From: Dasypus novemcinctus
Taxonomy: Eukaryota > Chordata > Mammalia > Cingulata > Dasypodidae
Length of the DNA stretch: 64,000 bases
Direction: 5' to 3'
Assembly: GCF_030445035.2 (NCBI RefSeq)
Contig: NC_080680.1
Location: 92,447,157 to 92,511,156 of the forward strand
Under the pieces are notes generated by a model that was given only the letters and a program-made list of their open reading frames with translations, had not been told where the DNA came from and ran no database searches. The stretch's first letter is position 1. Every line of letters starts with the position of its first letter. Positions 34,301 through 46,722 of the stretch are shown here, one piece after another. The position numbers and the translations under genes were made by a program.

Positions 34301-37300
34301 GGACATTAATTTCAGGAGAGTGGCAACAGTAAAAAGTACAGTAGACAAGATTAACTTTGTGAATATGACCTCTTACCCTAACAGTTGTAAAACCAGTTAC
34401 TTTGCAGTCAAATAACACAAGAATTACAAAACCAAGCCCTTTCCTTCTTTATTATATTCTCCTGTGCATTTATACATTAATACTTTATACTTATTTGTGC
34501 TGTGCTTCCCAGGCTTCCATGGATACTGGGTCACTCTTGGCCTTTTTTTTTTCCTGTCCCCCGAACAATTCATCTTTCCCCAAAGTAGAATTTTAAAACA
34601 TAATACTACACTATTTCACAGCTTTGTTGAGTTTTGAACACAAGGACTTACTTAAATATTTCTTGTGTTTATGGAAAGATAATTGATGTGTGAATGGAAT
34701 CAGTCACCTAGAAGGGAAGAGTGTTAGGATAATGGAAGGGGATACGCCCTTAACTGAGTAAAGATAAACATTAAGTATATCTAATCTTTTGGTGTCATAG
34801 CTATAGATAGGAAAATTTTTTTTAGGTAAAATAGACATTTTTCACTTATTAGTTTAGTGTGATATTGATTTTTATGAATTCCATTTCTATAAAACATTGT
34901 TAATCAACTTGATTTAAATACATTTTTTTAAAATTTTAAAATATTTTTGTTAATTTCTTTTGTGGTTTTGAAATTAGTTCTCAAACTACTGTAAGCAGTG
35001 CAATTTTTAACATATTTGAACAGTAGATTCAGGATTTTTAAATAGTTTGATGTACATTATATTAATTATATACTCCACATTCACTCAGTCAAGCCTGAAT
35101 TTGATCACTGAACAAACCAGAAATTGGGAATACTTTTCCTATTTCAATGGACAATTACAGTCTATATCCTAAGACAATCATCTTTTTAGGTGTGGCTAAT
35201 TCATCGGTACATTAGTTATTTCAGGGTTCAGATTTTTTTTTAACTTTACTGCTAGTTTCCTGGAATGAAAGTTAATAGTCTGAGTGATTATTTCAATTTC
35301 AGAGTGAGATAAGGAATTATGGCTTAGCCTTTCCATAGCTCCCCAGTAAACCTAATTTAAAATTTTATGTTTTCTTACTTAAATATTCTGTTTTGGAGCT
35401 ATTATGAATGTCTCCTTGTCCACAACTGAAAAACTAAGATTTGTAAACATTGCAGTTTGAACCATAAATTTCCTCAAATATCAAATCAGTATGTTTAACC
35501 ATTATAAAATGTGAAATGATTATATTTGAGGATCCCAAAGTAAATAATTCTAAACCATAAAGAAATAGCCACTTTATTTTTAAAAAATATTATTCCCACC
35601 CTCTTTTGCATGCTATTGATTTTTTTTCTAAATTGAAAATATGTATTTGATGTATTAAAAGTCAGCAGGGAAAAATGTTCAAAATGTTTTATGGCAATAC
35701 ATATTTTTATTACTATTTCCTGAAGAATATGTTGTTTTTTACACTTGATTATTATGTCATCATTTAAAAACTTCTAATGGTCACTAAAATATTTTAGAAC
35801 TTGATTTTCATGGCTTTTTATAATTATCTAGATGCATATCTTTTGCCACATAAACCATTTGGCTAGTTCTTCATATGTTTTTTGTTTGTTAATAAACTTT
35901 GCCTTTCAACAAGCAGAGACTCCTACATTTTGGAGGATTCTTCTGGATGAGGCAGAAAGTTCTTAAGATTATAGGACAAGCAGATGCAATGCCATAACAT
36001 TTTCACAGTAGAGCTTACAAGTGAAAGAATTTATCCAAATAGGTTATATTCATTGTGCAGCACCAGGATAGTGTGATTTCATTAATCATTGAATCAGAAG
36101 ACACAGTTATAAATCATTTTTATATTTTGTTCTAATGATTATTGTCATTTCAGGGCACATTGTTCTTTTTTCTGATCAGTTTTCACTGTAAGGTTGAATA
36201 TCTTTTTTATTACCCAAATCATCACCAAAGGTTAAGTAATCAAATAGGAGTTAAAAGAAGTTATGTTTGATCTTTTTTCCCTGAAAATAATGGCAAACTG
36301 TTTTCTACATTGTGGATATTGGGCAAAAATGCACTTGTTTAAATCATAGCAGAAACTGGATATTACTTGGTTTTCTAGTGATGTGAAGTACTTTTTAAAA
36401 AATTGTGCTTGTCTGTAACTGCAATGTAACACTATAGGAATTAGAGTTATATTTATTAGCTCTCCTGAAGAGACTGAAGCACAATAATTTTCTCTTAACA
36501 ATTCCAAGTACTCCTAATCTGTGGTGCAAATAATGAAGCTTAGTCTAGATCTAGCTATTCCCAAATCACATAATATTACCTAGACATTATCTTGTTGCTC
36601 ATATATGTGTTAAAATTTGGAGATTGTGGGTTAATACTTTAGATCAAAATCCATCAACTCAGCTCTGTTAAGACAGTGAACCACTTGGACTCATTAGGAT
36701 TGTATACGTGTTATCAGTAGAATAAACTTTAAGGGGTTCTTTACTACTAATGACTAATGGGAAAATTATATTGGCAGTATCATTTGGACTTGAACATCTG
36801 TGGTATTGTAAGTTTTGTCTGTTGTGTTTCTAATTTGCATAAGCCATACATACTCTTAAAGAAGGATGTTTCCTGTTTTGTTCCTTTACAGCAGCCTTTT
36901 TCTGCTTTGTTAGTTATGGTTAATACTTCCTAGATTTTAGGAATTGAGATATTAACTGAAATATTTTATTTTCTGGAGTTCATCACTTTCGAGTTTTGTG
37001 TGATATGTGATTTGTCACAAAGGATAGCAAGCCTTTCAGTAACTACTAAATGCGTTTCAGAGTGAACACAGTATTTCTGCAGCACAAATTCAGTAGGCCC
37101 TTGTCTATCCAATGATCTCTTCTGTTGTACATTGCCTACCACCTCGAGGGCCCTTAAAACTAGAGGATGGAAGGTGAAAGATTGCTTTGATGTTTATTGA
37201 ATAACAAAATACAGAATATCTGATTTTTGTTGTCAGTGTATTGAAGACATTATTTCATTGATAAATGTTCTCTAGGAATGTGACTTACATTCATCTGATG

Positions 37301-37364
37301 TGAACTGTTGTAAATGAATTTTGTACCTTTAAATTCACGTATATATTAAGTGTATCAATATAAA

Positions 37365-37370
37365 AATAAA
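37365..37370 (+). terminator. Candidate SCAI poly(A) signal (AATAAA)
   Basis: A canonical AATAAA lies in an A-rich stretch. It is followed 60-80 bases later by T/GT-rich sequence that could be the downstream element. It is the last strong signal before the GOLGA1 CpG island about 0.9 kb away. Confidence 0.55.
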
Positions 37371-37399
37371 ACATTTTTGCTTAAAGATTTTGGTACTTC

Positions 37400-38249
37400 C
37401 TCAGTATTGTAGACCACTTAAGTGCTAACCTGTTTTGTTTGCTTCTTTCGATTAAAACCTGAGATGCTTTAAACTATCTTGGGATAGATACTTATTGTTA
37501 GATATTTATTGTTAATAGTTTGTAAATTTCTTCCGAGTCCCGGTCTTGATTTTTCCCAGCCCTGCTCCTAGTTCTCAGAACTAGAACAAGCGGAGGCAGG
37601 GATATTTGAGGGGAACTAGGTCCTCACCGTGGGGCTGGCGCTGGCTGTTAGGAGCAAGAACAAGAACTCTTATTAATGTGGAATGTCAGGTGTGGCGTTG
37701 GAGAGTCAAGAGACCTCACGTCCGCTACTAATTTACAGTGTAACTTTAAACAACTAGTTTACAATTTAGTAAACAGTGAAATTAATGTAGTGGGCTGCCA
37801 CCCACGTGTTTTTAAAAGAAATACAATGTATCAGAATGCATTACATAGTGAAGGTTTATATGTGGAAACACTTTCTCGCAATTATGTGTGTACTGGGTTG
37901 CGATATACAATGGATAACCTATGGTAGGTCATAAGCACAAAAGTTAAAACACTAGTATAAGTTGCAAGGCAACACTACCAATTTCTGAAGCCTAGGCTAA
38001 TGCATGAAGAGGGAGGCACAGACTGCCGGTGGTCGTGTACTATATAGTGACCAGGCAGCTGTGTGAGATGTAAGTGGATTTGGATGCGGGAAACGGAATG
38101 GAATGGAAGCTGCCTGTTGGCCCCTAGTTTCTATTCGGCACTGCAGACGCTGGTCCTACCACACCAATGATATTCTTTCCTTTTTGCCACGAGACTCTCC
38201 CACTTCCCCGGCTCCGCACCACCCTCTTCAAAAAAAAAGTAGAAATTAC
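37400..38249. other. SCAI-GOLGA1 intergenic spacer
   Basis: About 0.85 kb between the presumed SCAI poly(A) site and the CpG island. A faint MIR-like phrase near 37705-37760 is the only repeat trace. Confidence 0.45.
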
Positions 38250-38750
38250 TCGGCAACCCAGTCGCTATTCGTGTGTCCGGCAGCTCGCTGACGTGGCGTG
38301 CAGGTTGTAGGGAGTGCCAGGACCTGAGCTCGCACCCTCACGATTCCTGCTAAACAGTTGCTCCCAAGCTCGTACCTACCGCCTGGGGGAAAAGGCGCGA
38401 GCGCATGCGCGCGGCGGCCGGGCCCCCGCGCACAACCACTTCCGGCGCACTGGTGGAAGTGCGGTTCCGGGTTGCAGCTAGGCCCGCCGGCCGGCTGTGG
38501 GGGCTGGTGACGCGAGCCCACGCTCAGGAGAGGCCCAGGAGGCGGGGCTCTATCGGCTGCCCCAAGAGCGGCAGGTGCGCGGGCAGGGACTCCGAGTACG
38601 CGAGCAGGCCGCGCTTTCGCCCGGTGGCCTTGGTTTGACCCGGGAGCTGCCCGGACGGGGTGCCCAAGACCTTGAGCAGTGGGCCATGCCAAGTGCTGAA
38701 AGGGCGGGGGTGGGGTGTCGGCGGGCTGCACCGGCTTGGGCGTCTGGAGT
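38250..38750 (+). promoter_or_regulatory. GOLGA1: CpG-island promoter of GOLGA1
   Basis: This is the only strongly GC- and CpG-rich stretch in the window, set in AT-rich surroundings. It has no TATA box. It holds a CRE-like TGACGTGG near 38289, a perfect GCGCATGCGC palindrome (NRF-1 consensus) at 38401-38410, an ETS-type ACTTCCGG near 38438, and GGAAGTG and TTCCGG motifs within the next 30 bases. That layout is typical of housekeeping-gene promoters. Transcription probably starts within or just after the ETS cluster, but the start site cannot be placed exactly. Confidence 0.8.
38401..38410. promoter_or_regulatory. NRF-1-type site GCGCATGCGC
   Basis: A perfect ten-base palindrome matches the NRF-1 consensus. 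It sits about 30 bases upstream of the ETS-type motifs in the GOLGA1 CpG island. Binding is inferred from the motif alone. Confidence 0.6.
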
Positions 38751-39349
38751 TTAGGGTTGCGGGATTCCTCCCTGCGCGACCCTGGACAAGTCACTCCGCC
38801 TCTTTGGGTCTCAGTTTACCTGCTGTCAGAAAGAAGTGTCGGGCCGGTGCCTTCTTGACAGTCCAAGCACTGGCGGATCTGCAGGAAGAGTGAAGAAGTA
38901 GGATCCAAACTGTTGCGGCTGACCCTGGCCTGGTACCCGACTGCCACTCTGAGCGTCTTTTACCCAAGTTTGCCATCTTTTTTTTTCTCAGCGACTTTCT
39001 TAGTGCGAGTCAGAGCTCAGTAACCAGACATCTGAGGGTCTGGCCAGGTAAACAATGTGTGACTGTCACAGTCAACTGGGAACCTTAATCTCATTCAAGT
39101 CGTTTTGCTCAGGGCTCCCAACGAGAAGTGGATTTAGGAGCCTACTGCAATGATACTTTCTTTGTGCCTGTAAGTGAAGCTCTGAAGAAAATAAAAAGTG
39201 CAAAAAAGGTTAACCCACTGAGTGTTGTAGTAGTGACAGGATTTCTACCCTCCCCACTTAACCATCTCTCCAAGCTCTTCCTGCCACCTCCAAATATTCA
39301 GGCCTCACACTTGAAATATCCAACGCATTTTATCTTTGTCTTCATGCAG

Positions 39350-39398
39350 GTCAGAATGCTTTGACCTCCAAGCTGTTTAAATCTATTAGAAAAGCCAG
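39350..39398 (+). other. Possible non-coding 5' UTR exon of GOLGA1
   Basis: A 49-bp segment is framed by a good pyrimidine-rich acceptor ending atgcag and a strong donor (CCAG then gtgagt). It lies between the CpG island and the start-codon exon on the same strand. It has no useful reading frame, so it would be an untranslated or alternative exon. The call rests on splice signals alone. Confidence 0.3.
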
Positions 39399-39999
39399 GT
39401 GAGTGGGTGGTTTACAGACATTGAAGGTAAAGGTTGAAGAATTGGAACAGATTGAATGGATGATCTGAAATGGTAAAAAGTCATTTTACATCTTAGAGCA
39501 GAACTTAGATATCCTTTACAAAACATGAAAAGTTAAGATCGAAATGAGAATAGTAGTTTTTTATACATAATTGGGAGGAAAAGATGTGTGAATCTCATGT
39601 AAAATACTATTTCAAACATTCTAAAAAAAAGAAAAATGTGATTTGGGGTAATTTTATCAAATTAAAAAAAAAAAAACCCACCCAACACTTACAGGAGATT
39701 TTTAAGAATTTCTGATACCTGCATAATATAGTTGCCTGACTTGCCTGCCTGTTTCTAGGTTGTTAGCCTCTGCTAGGGAACAGCTGATTGCACACTAGCC
39801 TGAGCTATCAGAATGTTTCACCTTTTCCCCATAGAGTTTTCTTAAAAAAAAAAAAAAAAAAAAAAAAGGTACCAAAGAGTAGTTAAATTAATTTTATTGA
39901 GGGAAGGATTCAAAAGCATGATGTGATGTTAATGTTTGCCCTTGGAAATTCTACTATATGTATCAAATGCTATAGCCAACATGCTATTAAAAAAAAAAC

Positions 40000-40140
40000 G
40001 AGTAGGGACTTGTGAGTAAGAGATACCTGGATTCAAATAACAACTGTTCCACTTAGCCACATGGACTTGGGCAGGCTACTTCACCTCCCTAAGACTGGAT
40101 TTTCCTTATCTGTATGTGCATATAAAATACCTGAATGGTT
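40000..40140 (+). mobile_element. MIR fragment
   Basis: Contains 'agatacctggattcaaataac' (part), 'gacttgggcaggctacttca' and 'attttccttatctgta'. Confidence 0.7.
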
Positions 40141-40367
40141 TTTAAATGTTTACTGCTTGTGTTCTATTCAGTGTACAAAATTATGAGACTTAATTTTGAA
40201 ACCTGATGGTTAACATAGTTATGAAACATATTTCAGATGTCAAAATCTCTCCATTGTTTAACACAAGGTTCTCTCTTTGATCTGATTTATAGATACTGTA
40301 TTGCTGTAGCCTTTTTGCACACATTTAAATGGGAATGCAGCTAGCTTCGATATCTGGAACTTTTTAG

Positions 40368-40594
40368 GCATCTGTCACTGAATCCCTGGTTGCTGGTCTT
40401 AAGGACTGTTTGGTGGTTCAAGAGCCAGTCCATTAGTGCTGAATAGCCACGTAGCAAAGATGTTTGCAAAACTAAAAAAGAAAATTGCAGAAGAAAATGC
40501 TGTTGCTCAGAGGCCAGGAGGTGCTACTAGGATCCCAAGGTCAGTGAGCAAGGAATCCGTTGCCTCCTTGGGAGCTGATTCAGGAGATGACTTT
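40368..40594 (+). CDS. GOLGA1: GOLGA1 exon with start codon
   Basis: The ATG at 40460 begins [20 protein letters not shown], the golgin-97 N-terminus. An in-frame GTG upstream is not the start. The likely acceptor ends tttttag at 40367, so 40368-40459 would be 5' UTR; that boundary is inferred. Coding sequence is 40460-40594 (45 codons). It continues through [21 protein letters not shown] and ends on a codon boundary at donor gtaagt. Confidence 0.93.
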
Positions 40595-40917
40595 GTAAGT
40601 ATCTTCCTCAATAGTTTTGAATATTTGATGCTGTCTCAGTATAATATTCAAATAATATTGCAGGAAAGTTTTTAAGTATTTCCTTTTAAAATTGTGTAAT
40701 TATTTCATAGCATTTGTAGTTTGTAGCTGTACAAGACCATGTGTATATGATTTTTCTTACCCTGAGCTACCTTTCTTTTTCTTTTCTGAGTCCCTTTCCA
40801 AATTCTTAAAACTGTTCTCTAATAGTCATTTTCCATCACTATGCTTTGTGCATCTTCTTTTACATTTCATCTCTCAAAATGCCTGGACCTGTTTTCTCCA
40901 CAGACATGTACATTTTA

Positions 40918-41356
40918 TTTATTTATTTTTATTTTTATTTTTTTAGATTTTTATTTTTTAATTTATTTCTCTTGCCTTCCCCACCCCACCCCCAGTTGTC
41001 TGCTCTCTATGTCCATTCACCGTGTGTTCTTCTGTGCCCACTTGTATTCTTGTTGGTGGCACCTGGAATCTGTGTCTCATTTTGTTGCATCCTCTTGCTG
41101 TGTCAGCTCTCTGTGTGTGCAGCGCCATTCCTGGGCAGGCTGCGCTTTTTTTGCATGGGCAACTTTCCTTATAGGGTGCACTCCTTGTACGTGGGGCTCC
41201 CCTACACAGGGGACAACCGTGCATGGCACAGCACTCGTGTGCGTCAGCGCTGCGCATGGCCCAGCTCATCACAAGGGTCAGGAGGCCCTGGGTTTGAACC
41301 CTGGACCTCCCATGTGGTAGGTGGATGCCCTGTTCATTGGGCCAAATCCGCTTCCC
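40918..41356 (-). mobile_element. DAS-type SINE with 17-bp target-site duplication
   Basis: CAGACATGTACATTTTA is identical at 40901-40917 and 41357-41373. Full antisense copy, about 320 bp after the start-codon exon of GOLGA1. Confidence 0.95.
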
Positions 41357-41699
41357 CAGACATGTACATTTTAAGTCCCTGTTGCTTAACAAATCTGTGA
41401 GTTGTGGTGTGAGGTTAGCCAGAGTATACCGTCTTATTGGGAAAGTAGATGGAAATTTGTCAACAGTGTCACTGATGAGCATATATGTCTTATTTTTAAA
41501 GTATCTTGGTGGTTGGAAAGACTGAAATATAAGGATGCTGCTGTATTAGGGAACTGTCATGCTAAGGATTAAAGTGTATCTTTGGCAGGTGACAAGATCC
41601 TCTTAAATAACTTTTAAAAATAAAAAAAAAGCTTGATAAATATCGAAGAATGTATGCATTGTACATATAAACTATAAAACAAAGTGAATGCTTTTTAAT

Positions 41700-41930
41700 C
41701 TGTCATACATCTGAAAAAACATTATCATTACTGTTGGAGTCACTTTTATGCTCCTTCCCAATTCCCTCTCTCCCTCCCTCCTCTCCAGATAAACACTGCC
41801 CTAAAGTTTGTGTTTATTATTCACTTTTTTAACAATTTAGTGTTTAATGTTGCCTATTTTTGAACTTTATAAAAATGGTATATCATAGGTAGTCTTCTTG
41901 GACTTGTTTTTTTTTAAATGTTCTTCTTGT
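41700..41930 (-). mobile_element. Probable old L1 scrap, antisense
   Basis: Contains 'ttgaactttataaaaatggta', a familiar antisense L1 phrase. Confidence 0.4.
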
Positions 41931-42479
41931 TAAGATTCTAGTGTTTGAAAAGACAATGTATTTTTCTCTTCTTCTGGCCACAGACATTTGTGTTGTTTCC
42001 GTGGTCAAATGAATCTTCCTCCTCCTTTCTTATACTACTTGAATCCTGGTCAGATTACATGGCAAGAGCTATTAGGTTTTTGGGGTGGAGCAATAGATTA
42101 CCAAATCCAAATTATCATTTGCTTCTGTATTTAACAGGAAATACAAATGCACATTTGATAACCATCCTGAAGGATATAAATTTATTACTGAGTTCTGCAG
42201 CAGAAAGATCTGCTTTTCCTTCATGCTCATATGCTAAAGAACATCTCTCATTTAGAATGTATTGTAAATAAAGAGATTGGGCTGGGTTCAAGAAATATTT
42301 CTCTTTGAGACTTCTAAAGTAATCTATTTGAGTTTACTATATATACAATCTAATCTTTACTCTGTATATCCAGACCCTTATATCCAACTACATATATTTC
42401 TCCAACTAGATGCCTTTTTTTCCCCATGCATCTCAAATTTTAAATAAACAAAAGTGAATTTATTAATTCCGTCTCCAAA

Positions 42480-43267
42480 TGTGCACTTCATCTCCCCAAG
42501 TCACCAGCTACAAACCTTGGAGGCATTTTAGATTCTTCCCTCCTTCACTTTTTGTTGACCAGTCATTTAAGAAGTGTTTTGGCTCCCATCTGCTAAATGT
42601 CACTCAAACTTGCCCTTTCTACTCCATCTGCCAGTAGTACTTTTTCTAGTACTATCATTTTAGTTCAGGCCATCTTTCTTTCTTGGGCAACCATGGCGAC
42701 CTTTCAGGCTCCCTGCCTCCTGTAGCTCCCCAAAGTGGTTTCTTAAAATCAGAACTGTTTATGGTTCTCCTGTGCTTAAAACCCTTAATGGCTTCCTTGT
42801 CTTCAGAATAAGACTAAACTCATTATTATGGTATAATGGTGGTAAACAAGGCCAGTGAAAGTCTCATTACAGCTTATCTATCTAGCCTCATCTCTACTTT
42901 CCTACACCTGAACTCCAGCCTTAGTGAACTTTCTGGAATGGACCACATTCCTTCATGCCTACCAGTATTTGCATATGCTCTGTTTTCTCTCAGGAATGTT
43001 TCCTGTCTCCCTTCTCCTTCACCCCTGTGTTCCTCTGACAGAATCTTGATGGATTCAGGAAATCCTTTAAGACTCAGCTCACATCTTACATGTTACTTCT
43101 AGGAAGTTCCCCTTATCCCAGCTGCCTCTCTCACTCCCCTATACTTTACTCCCCCTGGCTGAGTTTTCTGCCTTACCTCTGCTTACTTCTATAATTGAAT
43201 TTATCATACTGCATTATTATTATGATTTTCTTGTTTATCTCTCCCACTAATCTGGGAGCTTCATGAG
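42480..43267 (+). mobile_element. L2 element
   Basis: Diverged but ordered L2 3' wording: 'cttaatggcttccttgtct', 'catatgctctgttttctctc', 'ctttaagactcagctcacat', ending 'ctgggagcttcatgagagg'. Confidence 0.75.
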
Positions 43268-43420
43268 AGGCAATAGAGTAACAGTTAGGACCAATTTATG
43301 GAGTCAGACCTGCATTTGATTCCTGGCTCCGTCATTGTTTGACTTTAGTAAGTTCCTTCACTTTTTTATGCCTTAGAAATGGAGATAGGAATTGTACCCA
43401 TGCTTATTAAAGAATATTTA
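43268..43420 (+). mobile_element. MIR fragment
   Basis: Contains 'ggagtcagacctgcatttga', 'tcctggctccgtcattg' and 'ccttagaaatggagatagg'. Confidence 0.75.
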
Positions 43421-43435
43421 TCTAGAATCTATGAG

Positions 43436-43955
43436 GCAACTTCCAGGTTTAATGGTTTGCTAGGAGGATTTACAGGACTCAGCATATAGTTTTACTCACA
43501 GCTATAATTTATTATAGTGAAAGGGTACAAAGCATAATCAGTAAAGGGAAAAGTGCATGGGGCAAAGCCTGAAGGAAATCAAGTGCAAGTTTCCAAGAGT
43601 CCTCTCCCTGTGGAGTCACACAGGATGCATCTATTTCCCCAAAAAAACAAGTTGACAACATGACTGCCATGTTGTCTACCAGAGCAGCTCATTAGAGACA
43701 CAGAACACAGGATTTTTGGGAGATCTTTTTACATAGGCACTCTCTGCTTGGTGAGTACCAAAATTCTAGACTCTTAGAAGGAAAACAGGTGTTAACCATA
43801 AACCATATTATTTGCACAGTTCAGGCACAGTGAAACACTCTTACCAGGGAATGGGGGGAGCCCTCATGAAATCTAAATTACCAGATGCCTGTCAAGTCCC
43901 ACCCTTACAAGCAGGCCTTTCTAAGAATAGTAGTCCCAGGCCTGTGATGTTAACT
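43436..43955. mobile_element. Ancient LTR-like repeat
   Basis: A 520-bp block with wording I know from a mammalian LTR family ('aggactcagcatatagttt', 'ccaagagtcctctccctgtgg', 'atggggggagccctca'). I cannot name it and its ends are eroded. Confidence 0.5.
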
Positions 43956-44169
43956 CTTTTCTACACAGTATGTAAAGTAAGCACTTAGCATTAATACCTG
44001 GCTCTTAGTAGGAATTTCATAATTAGTAATTGCTGTTGTTGCTACTGCTGCTGTTTTAGGCAGGGACTCTGTTTCACCACTGTTCCCAGTCCTTAACACA
44101 ATACTGAGACACAGGATGTCTCACTAATGATAATAATCATAACTTCATATACTACTAATAATAGATGAC

Positions 44170-44420
44170 ACTTATTAAAACTAATTAGGTGCCAAGCTCT
44201 GTTTTATGGACCTGGCAATTATTGACTTCTTTAATCCTCATCACAGGTCTTTGATATAGATATTTGTTATCATGGTTTATATGGGAGAAACCCAATATAC
44301 AGAAAAGTTAAGTAATTTTCCAAAGTTCTGACAAGTTATAAGTGGTGAAGCTGGGACTTTAATCCAGACCTTCTGACTCCAGAGACTCTGCTCTAACTAT
44401 ACACTATACTTACTCTCAGT
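44170..44420 (-). mobile_element. MIR element, antisense
   Basis: Contains 'aggtgccaagctctgtttta', 'taatcctcatcacagg' and 'gtggtgaagctgggac' in MIR order. Confidence 0.8.
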
Positions 44421-44490
44421 AAATGTTGAATGGGTGAGTGGCTGCATGGGTATATGAATGATATTCAAAATGAATTTTTCAACTACCTTT

Positions 44491-45272
44491 TTTTTTTGTC
44501 TTTATTTTTTTAATGTTACATGAAAAAAATATGCGGTCCCCATATACTCCCCATCCCCTCACCCCACTCCTCCCCCCATAACAACAACCTCCATCATCAT
44601 GAGACATTCATTGCTTTTGGCGAATACATCTCTGAGCACCGCCGCACCTCATCGTCAATGGTCCACACCATAGCACACGCTCTCCCACAGTCCACCCAGT
44701 GGGCCATGGGAGGACATACAATGTCTGGTAACTGTCCCTGCAGCACCACCCAGGACAACTCCAAGTCCCAAAAACGCCCCCACATCACATCTCTTCCTCC
44801 CACTCCCTACCCCCAGCAACCACCATGGCCACTTTCTCCACAACAATGCCACATTTTCTTCAATTACTAATCACAATAGTTCATGAGCAGAATATCAGTA
44901 AGTCCACTCTAATCCATACTTTATTCCTCCATCTTGTGGCCCTTAGAATGATTGGCCCTACTTTGGAGTTTCACTTTCTGTGTGATGGAGCTGGACTCAG
45001 ATGTGATCTTTGTCCACGAGCCTCTCCTGTTACTTTTACCGGAACTGTAGTTGGTGCTGGGGTTTAATGTATACCCAGGGGACCTGAATCTCTGGACTGA
45101 CCATGTGATAGCCAGGCCCTGAGCCTCAACGGGCTTGCAACTCCTACACTCTGGTTTATTGGACTTACCCCACTCAGCTAATATGGAGGTGAAGAAGGTC
45201 AACCTCCACACCAGGAAGCCAAGAGTGCCTACAGCTGAAAGCAGGAGAATGGCATCCAGCATCCATGTGGAA
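44491..45272 (-). mobile_element. 5'-truncated L1 with 12-bp target-site duplication
   Basis: 782 bp of antisense L1 3' UTR in GOLGA1 intron 2. TCAACTACCTTT is identical at 44479-44490 and 45273-45284. Confidence 0.88.
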
Positions 45273-45520
45273 TCAACTACCTTTAAAGGCATTTTGGGGG
45301 ATGAAATGGAGAAATGTGATTGAAAACTAGGTATTAGATAATATTTTAATTTTGTTAGATGTGATAATGGTATTGTGGTTATAAAAGAAAATCCCCTTAT
45401 TTTTGGACATACTTACCAATGTCTTGATGTCTGTCACTTTAAAAAGTATTTCAGCAAAATAAAAATTGATGAACCATGTAAATATGGGAAATGTTAGCAG
45501 TTATTAAAGTAGATGGTGAA

Positions 45521-45908
45521 TGGGAAGCGAATGTGGCTCAAGTGATTGGGCTCCCGTCTGCCATATTGTATTCCTGGGGCCTCCTAGTGAACGTGAGCTG
45601 GCCCACACAGAGAGCTGGCCCATGCAGTGAGCTGGCCTGCACAGAGAGCTGATGCAACAAGATGATGCAACCAAAAGAAGAGACAAAGAGGAAGGACAGT
45701 GAGAGACACAACAGACCAGGGAGCTAAGGTAACTCAAGTGATCGAGTGCCTCTCCCACGTCAGAAGGTTCCAGGCTTGGTTCCCCGGTGCCTCCTAAAGA
45801 GAAGACAAGCAGACACAAAAGAGTGTGCAGTGAATGGACACAGAAAGCAGACAGCGAGCGCAAGTGCGAAGGGGGTAGAATAAATAAATAAATAAATAAA
45901 TAAAAAAA
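45521..45908 (+). mobile_element. Dimeric DAS-type SINE with 11-bp target-site duplication
   Basis: TAGATGGTGAA is identical at 45510-45520 and 45909-45919. Two heads are present ('ggctcaagtgattgggctcc' and 'taactcaagtgatcgagtg'); the first lacks several bases around its B box. Confidence 0.9.
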
Positions 45909-46099
45909 TAGATGGTGAAGCGAATGTTCATTAAACCATTGTCCTACTTTTCTTTATTTTCAAAATCTTTAATAATAAAAAGTAAAAAGATAAGTTATTT
46001 ATTTAGTTGTAAGCAGTGCCCAAGGTAATAGAAGTACCCGTATGCTTTTTAAAAATAATTTCGATTTTGGGGGAAAATTGGTGTTTTGTTAACATATTG

Positions 46100-46265
46100 A
46101 TTTGTTGAATGCATATTATGTGCTAAAGTTTTCAATATATCATAGAGCTTTAGGTTGCCGTTCCTGTGTTTTATAGTTGATAATACTGAAGCTCAATAAC
46201 TTTCTCAATATCAACGATAGATTCTTAGTCACAGAAGTAGTCTTTGATCCCTTGCTAAAGAGCCC
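46100..46265 (-). mobile_element. MIR fragment, antisense
   Basis: 'tatgtgctaaagttttcaat' and 'ataatactgaagctcaataac' keep MIR order. Diverged. Confidence 0.5.
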
Positions 46266-46399
46266 TCTTCCTTTTATCCAAGGAATTTACCTTTGGGTAA
46301 ATAAAGTGATTCCCTTTTTGATCATTGCAAGTGTATTTTCTTTGTGTTATATACTTGGTGTAGTATGATCCTAATAGATTTATGTACTATCATTTACTC

Positions 46400-46495
46400 T
46401 GATAGTATATGTATATGTGTGTGTATATGTGTGTGTATGTATGTATTTTATATACGTACATATGCTATATCTATAGCATTAACATACGAATGTAT
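46400..46495. repeat. Microsatellite, TA/TG-rich
   Basis: Mixed (TG)n, (TA)n and TATG runs, about 90 bp, 230 bp upstream of a GOLGA1 exon. Confidence 0.85.
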
Positions 46496-46722
46496 ATAGC
46501 ATCATATCTCCTTTACATTCTAAAGGGTGATAGTGTTGTTTCTACTTTATAGATAGAGAAGTAGGCCCCTGATAGTTTAAGATGCTTTTTGGTGATCACA
46601 CATAATTTAAGTGTAACCAAACCCAAAGTAAGAGTTGTCTGCCTTTCTGACTCAGTAGCTTGGTCTCACATAGCTGACAACCCATATATGAATATAGTTC
46701 CTTTTTGTGTCTATCTAAACAG

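Larger units (their letters stand above)
28328..37390 (+). other. SCAI: Probable long 3' UTR of SCAI
   Basis: After the stop codon there is about 9 kb of AT-rich sequence with no exon and few transposons: one SINE at 30644-31052, a MIR near 30235-30400, a SINE scrap near 29.85 kb and an L1 scrap near 31.22 kb. The rest of the window averages about one DAS-SINE per 2.5 kb. AATAAA at 37365-37370, followed by T- and GT-rich sequence, is the best poly(A) signal before the GOLGA1 promoter. A Pumilio-type element (TGTAAATA) occurs at 32799-32806, among many ATTTA motifs. Earlier AATAAA matches (for example near 33574 and 36721) could give shorter isoforms. The extent is inferred. Confidence 0.6.

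Noticed and set aside
38246..38794. 182-codon antisense open frame over the CpG island
   Set aside because: GC-rich DNA has few stop codons. The Pro/Ala/Arg-rich translation resembles no family and overlaps the GOLGA1 promoter.
40436..40459. Upstream in-frame start for GOLGA1
   Set aside because: The open frame extends eight codons upstream of the ATG at 40460, but the first codon is GTG. The known golgin-97 N-terminus begins at the ATG.
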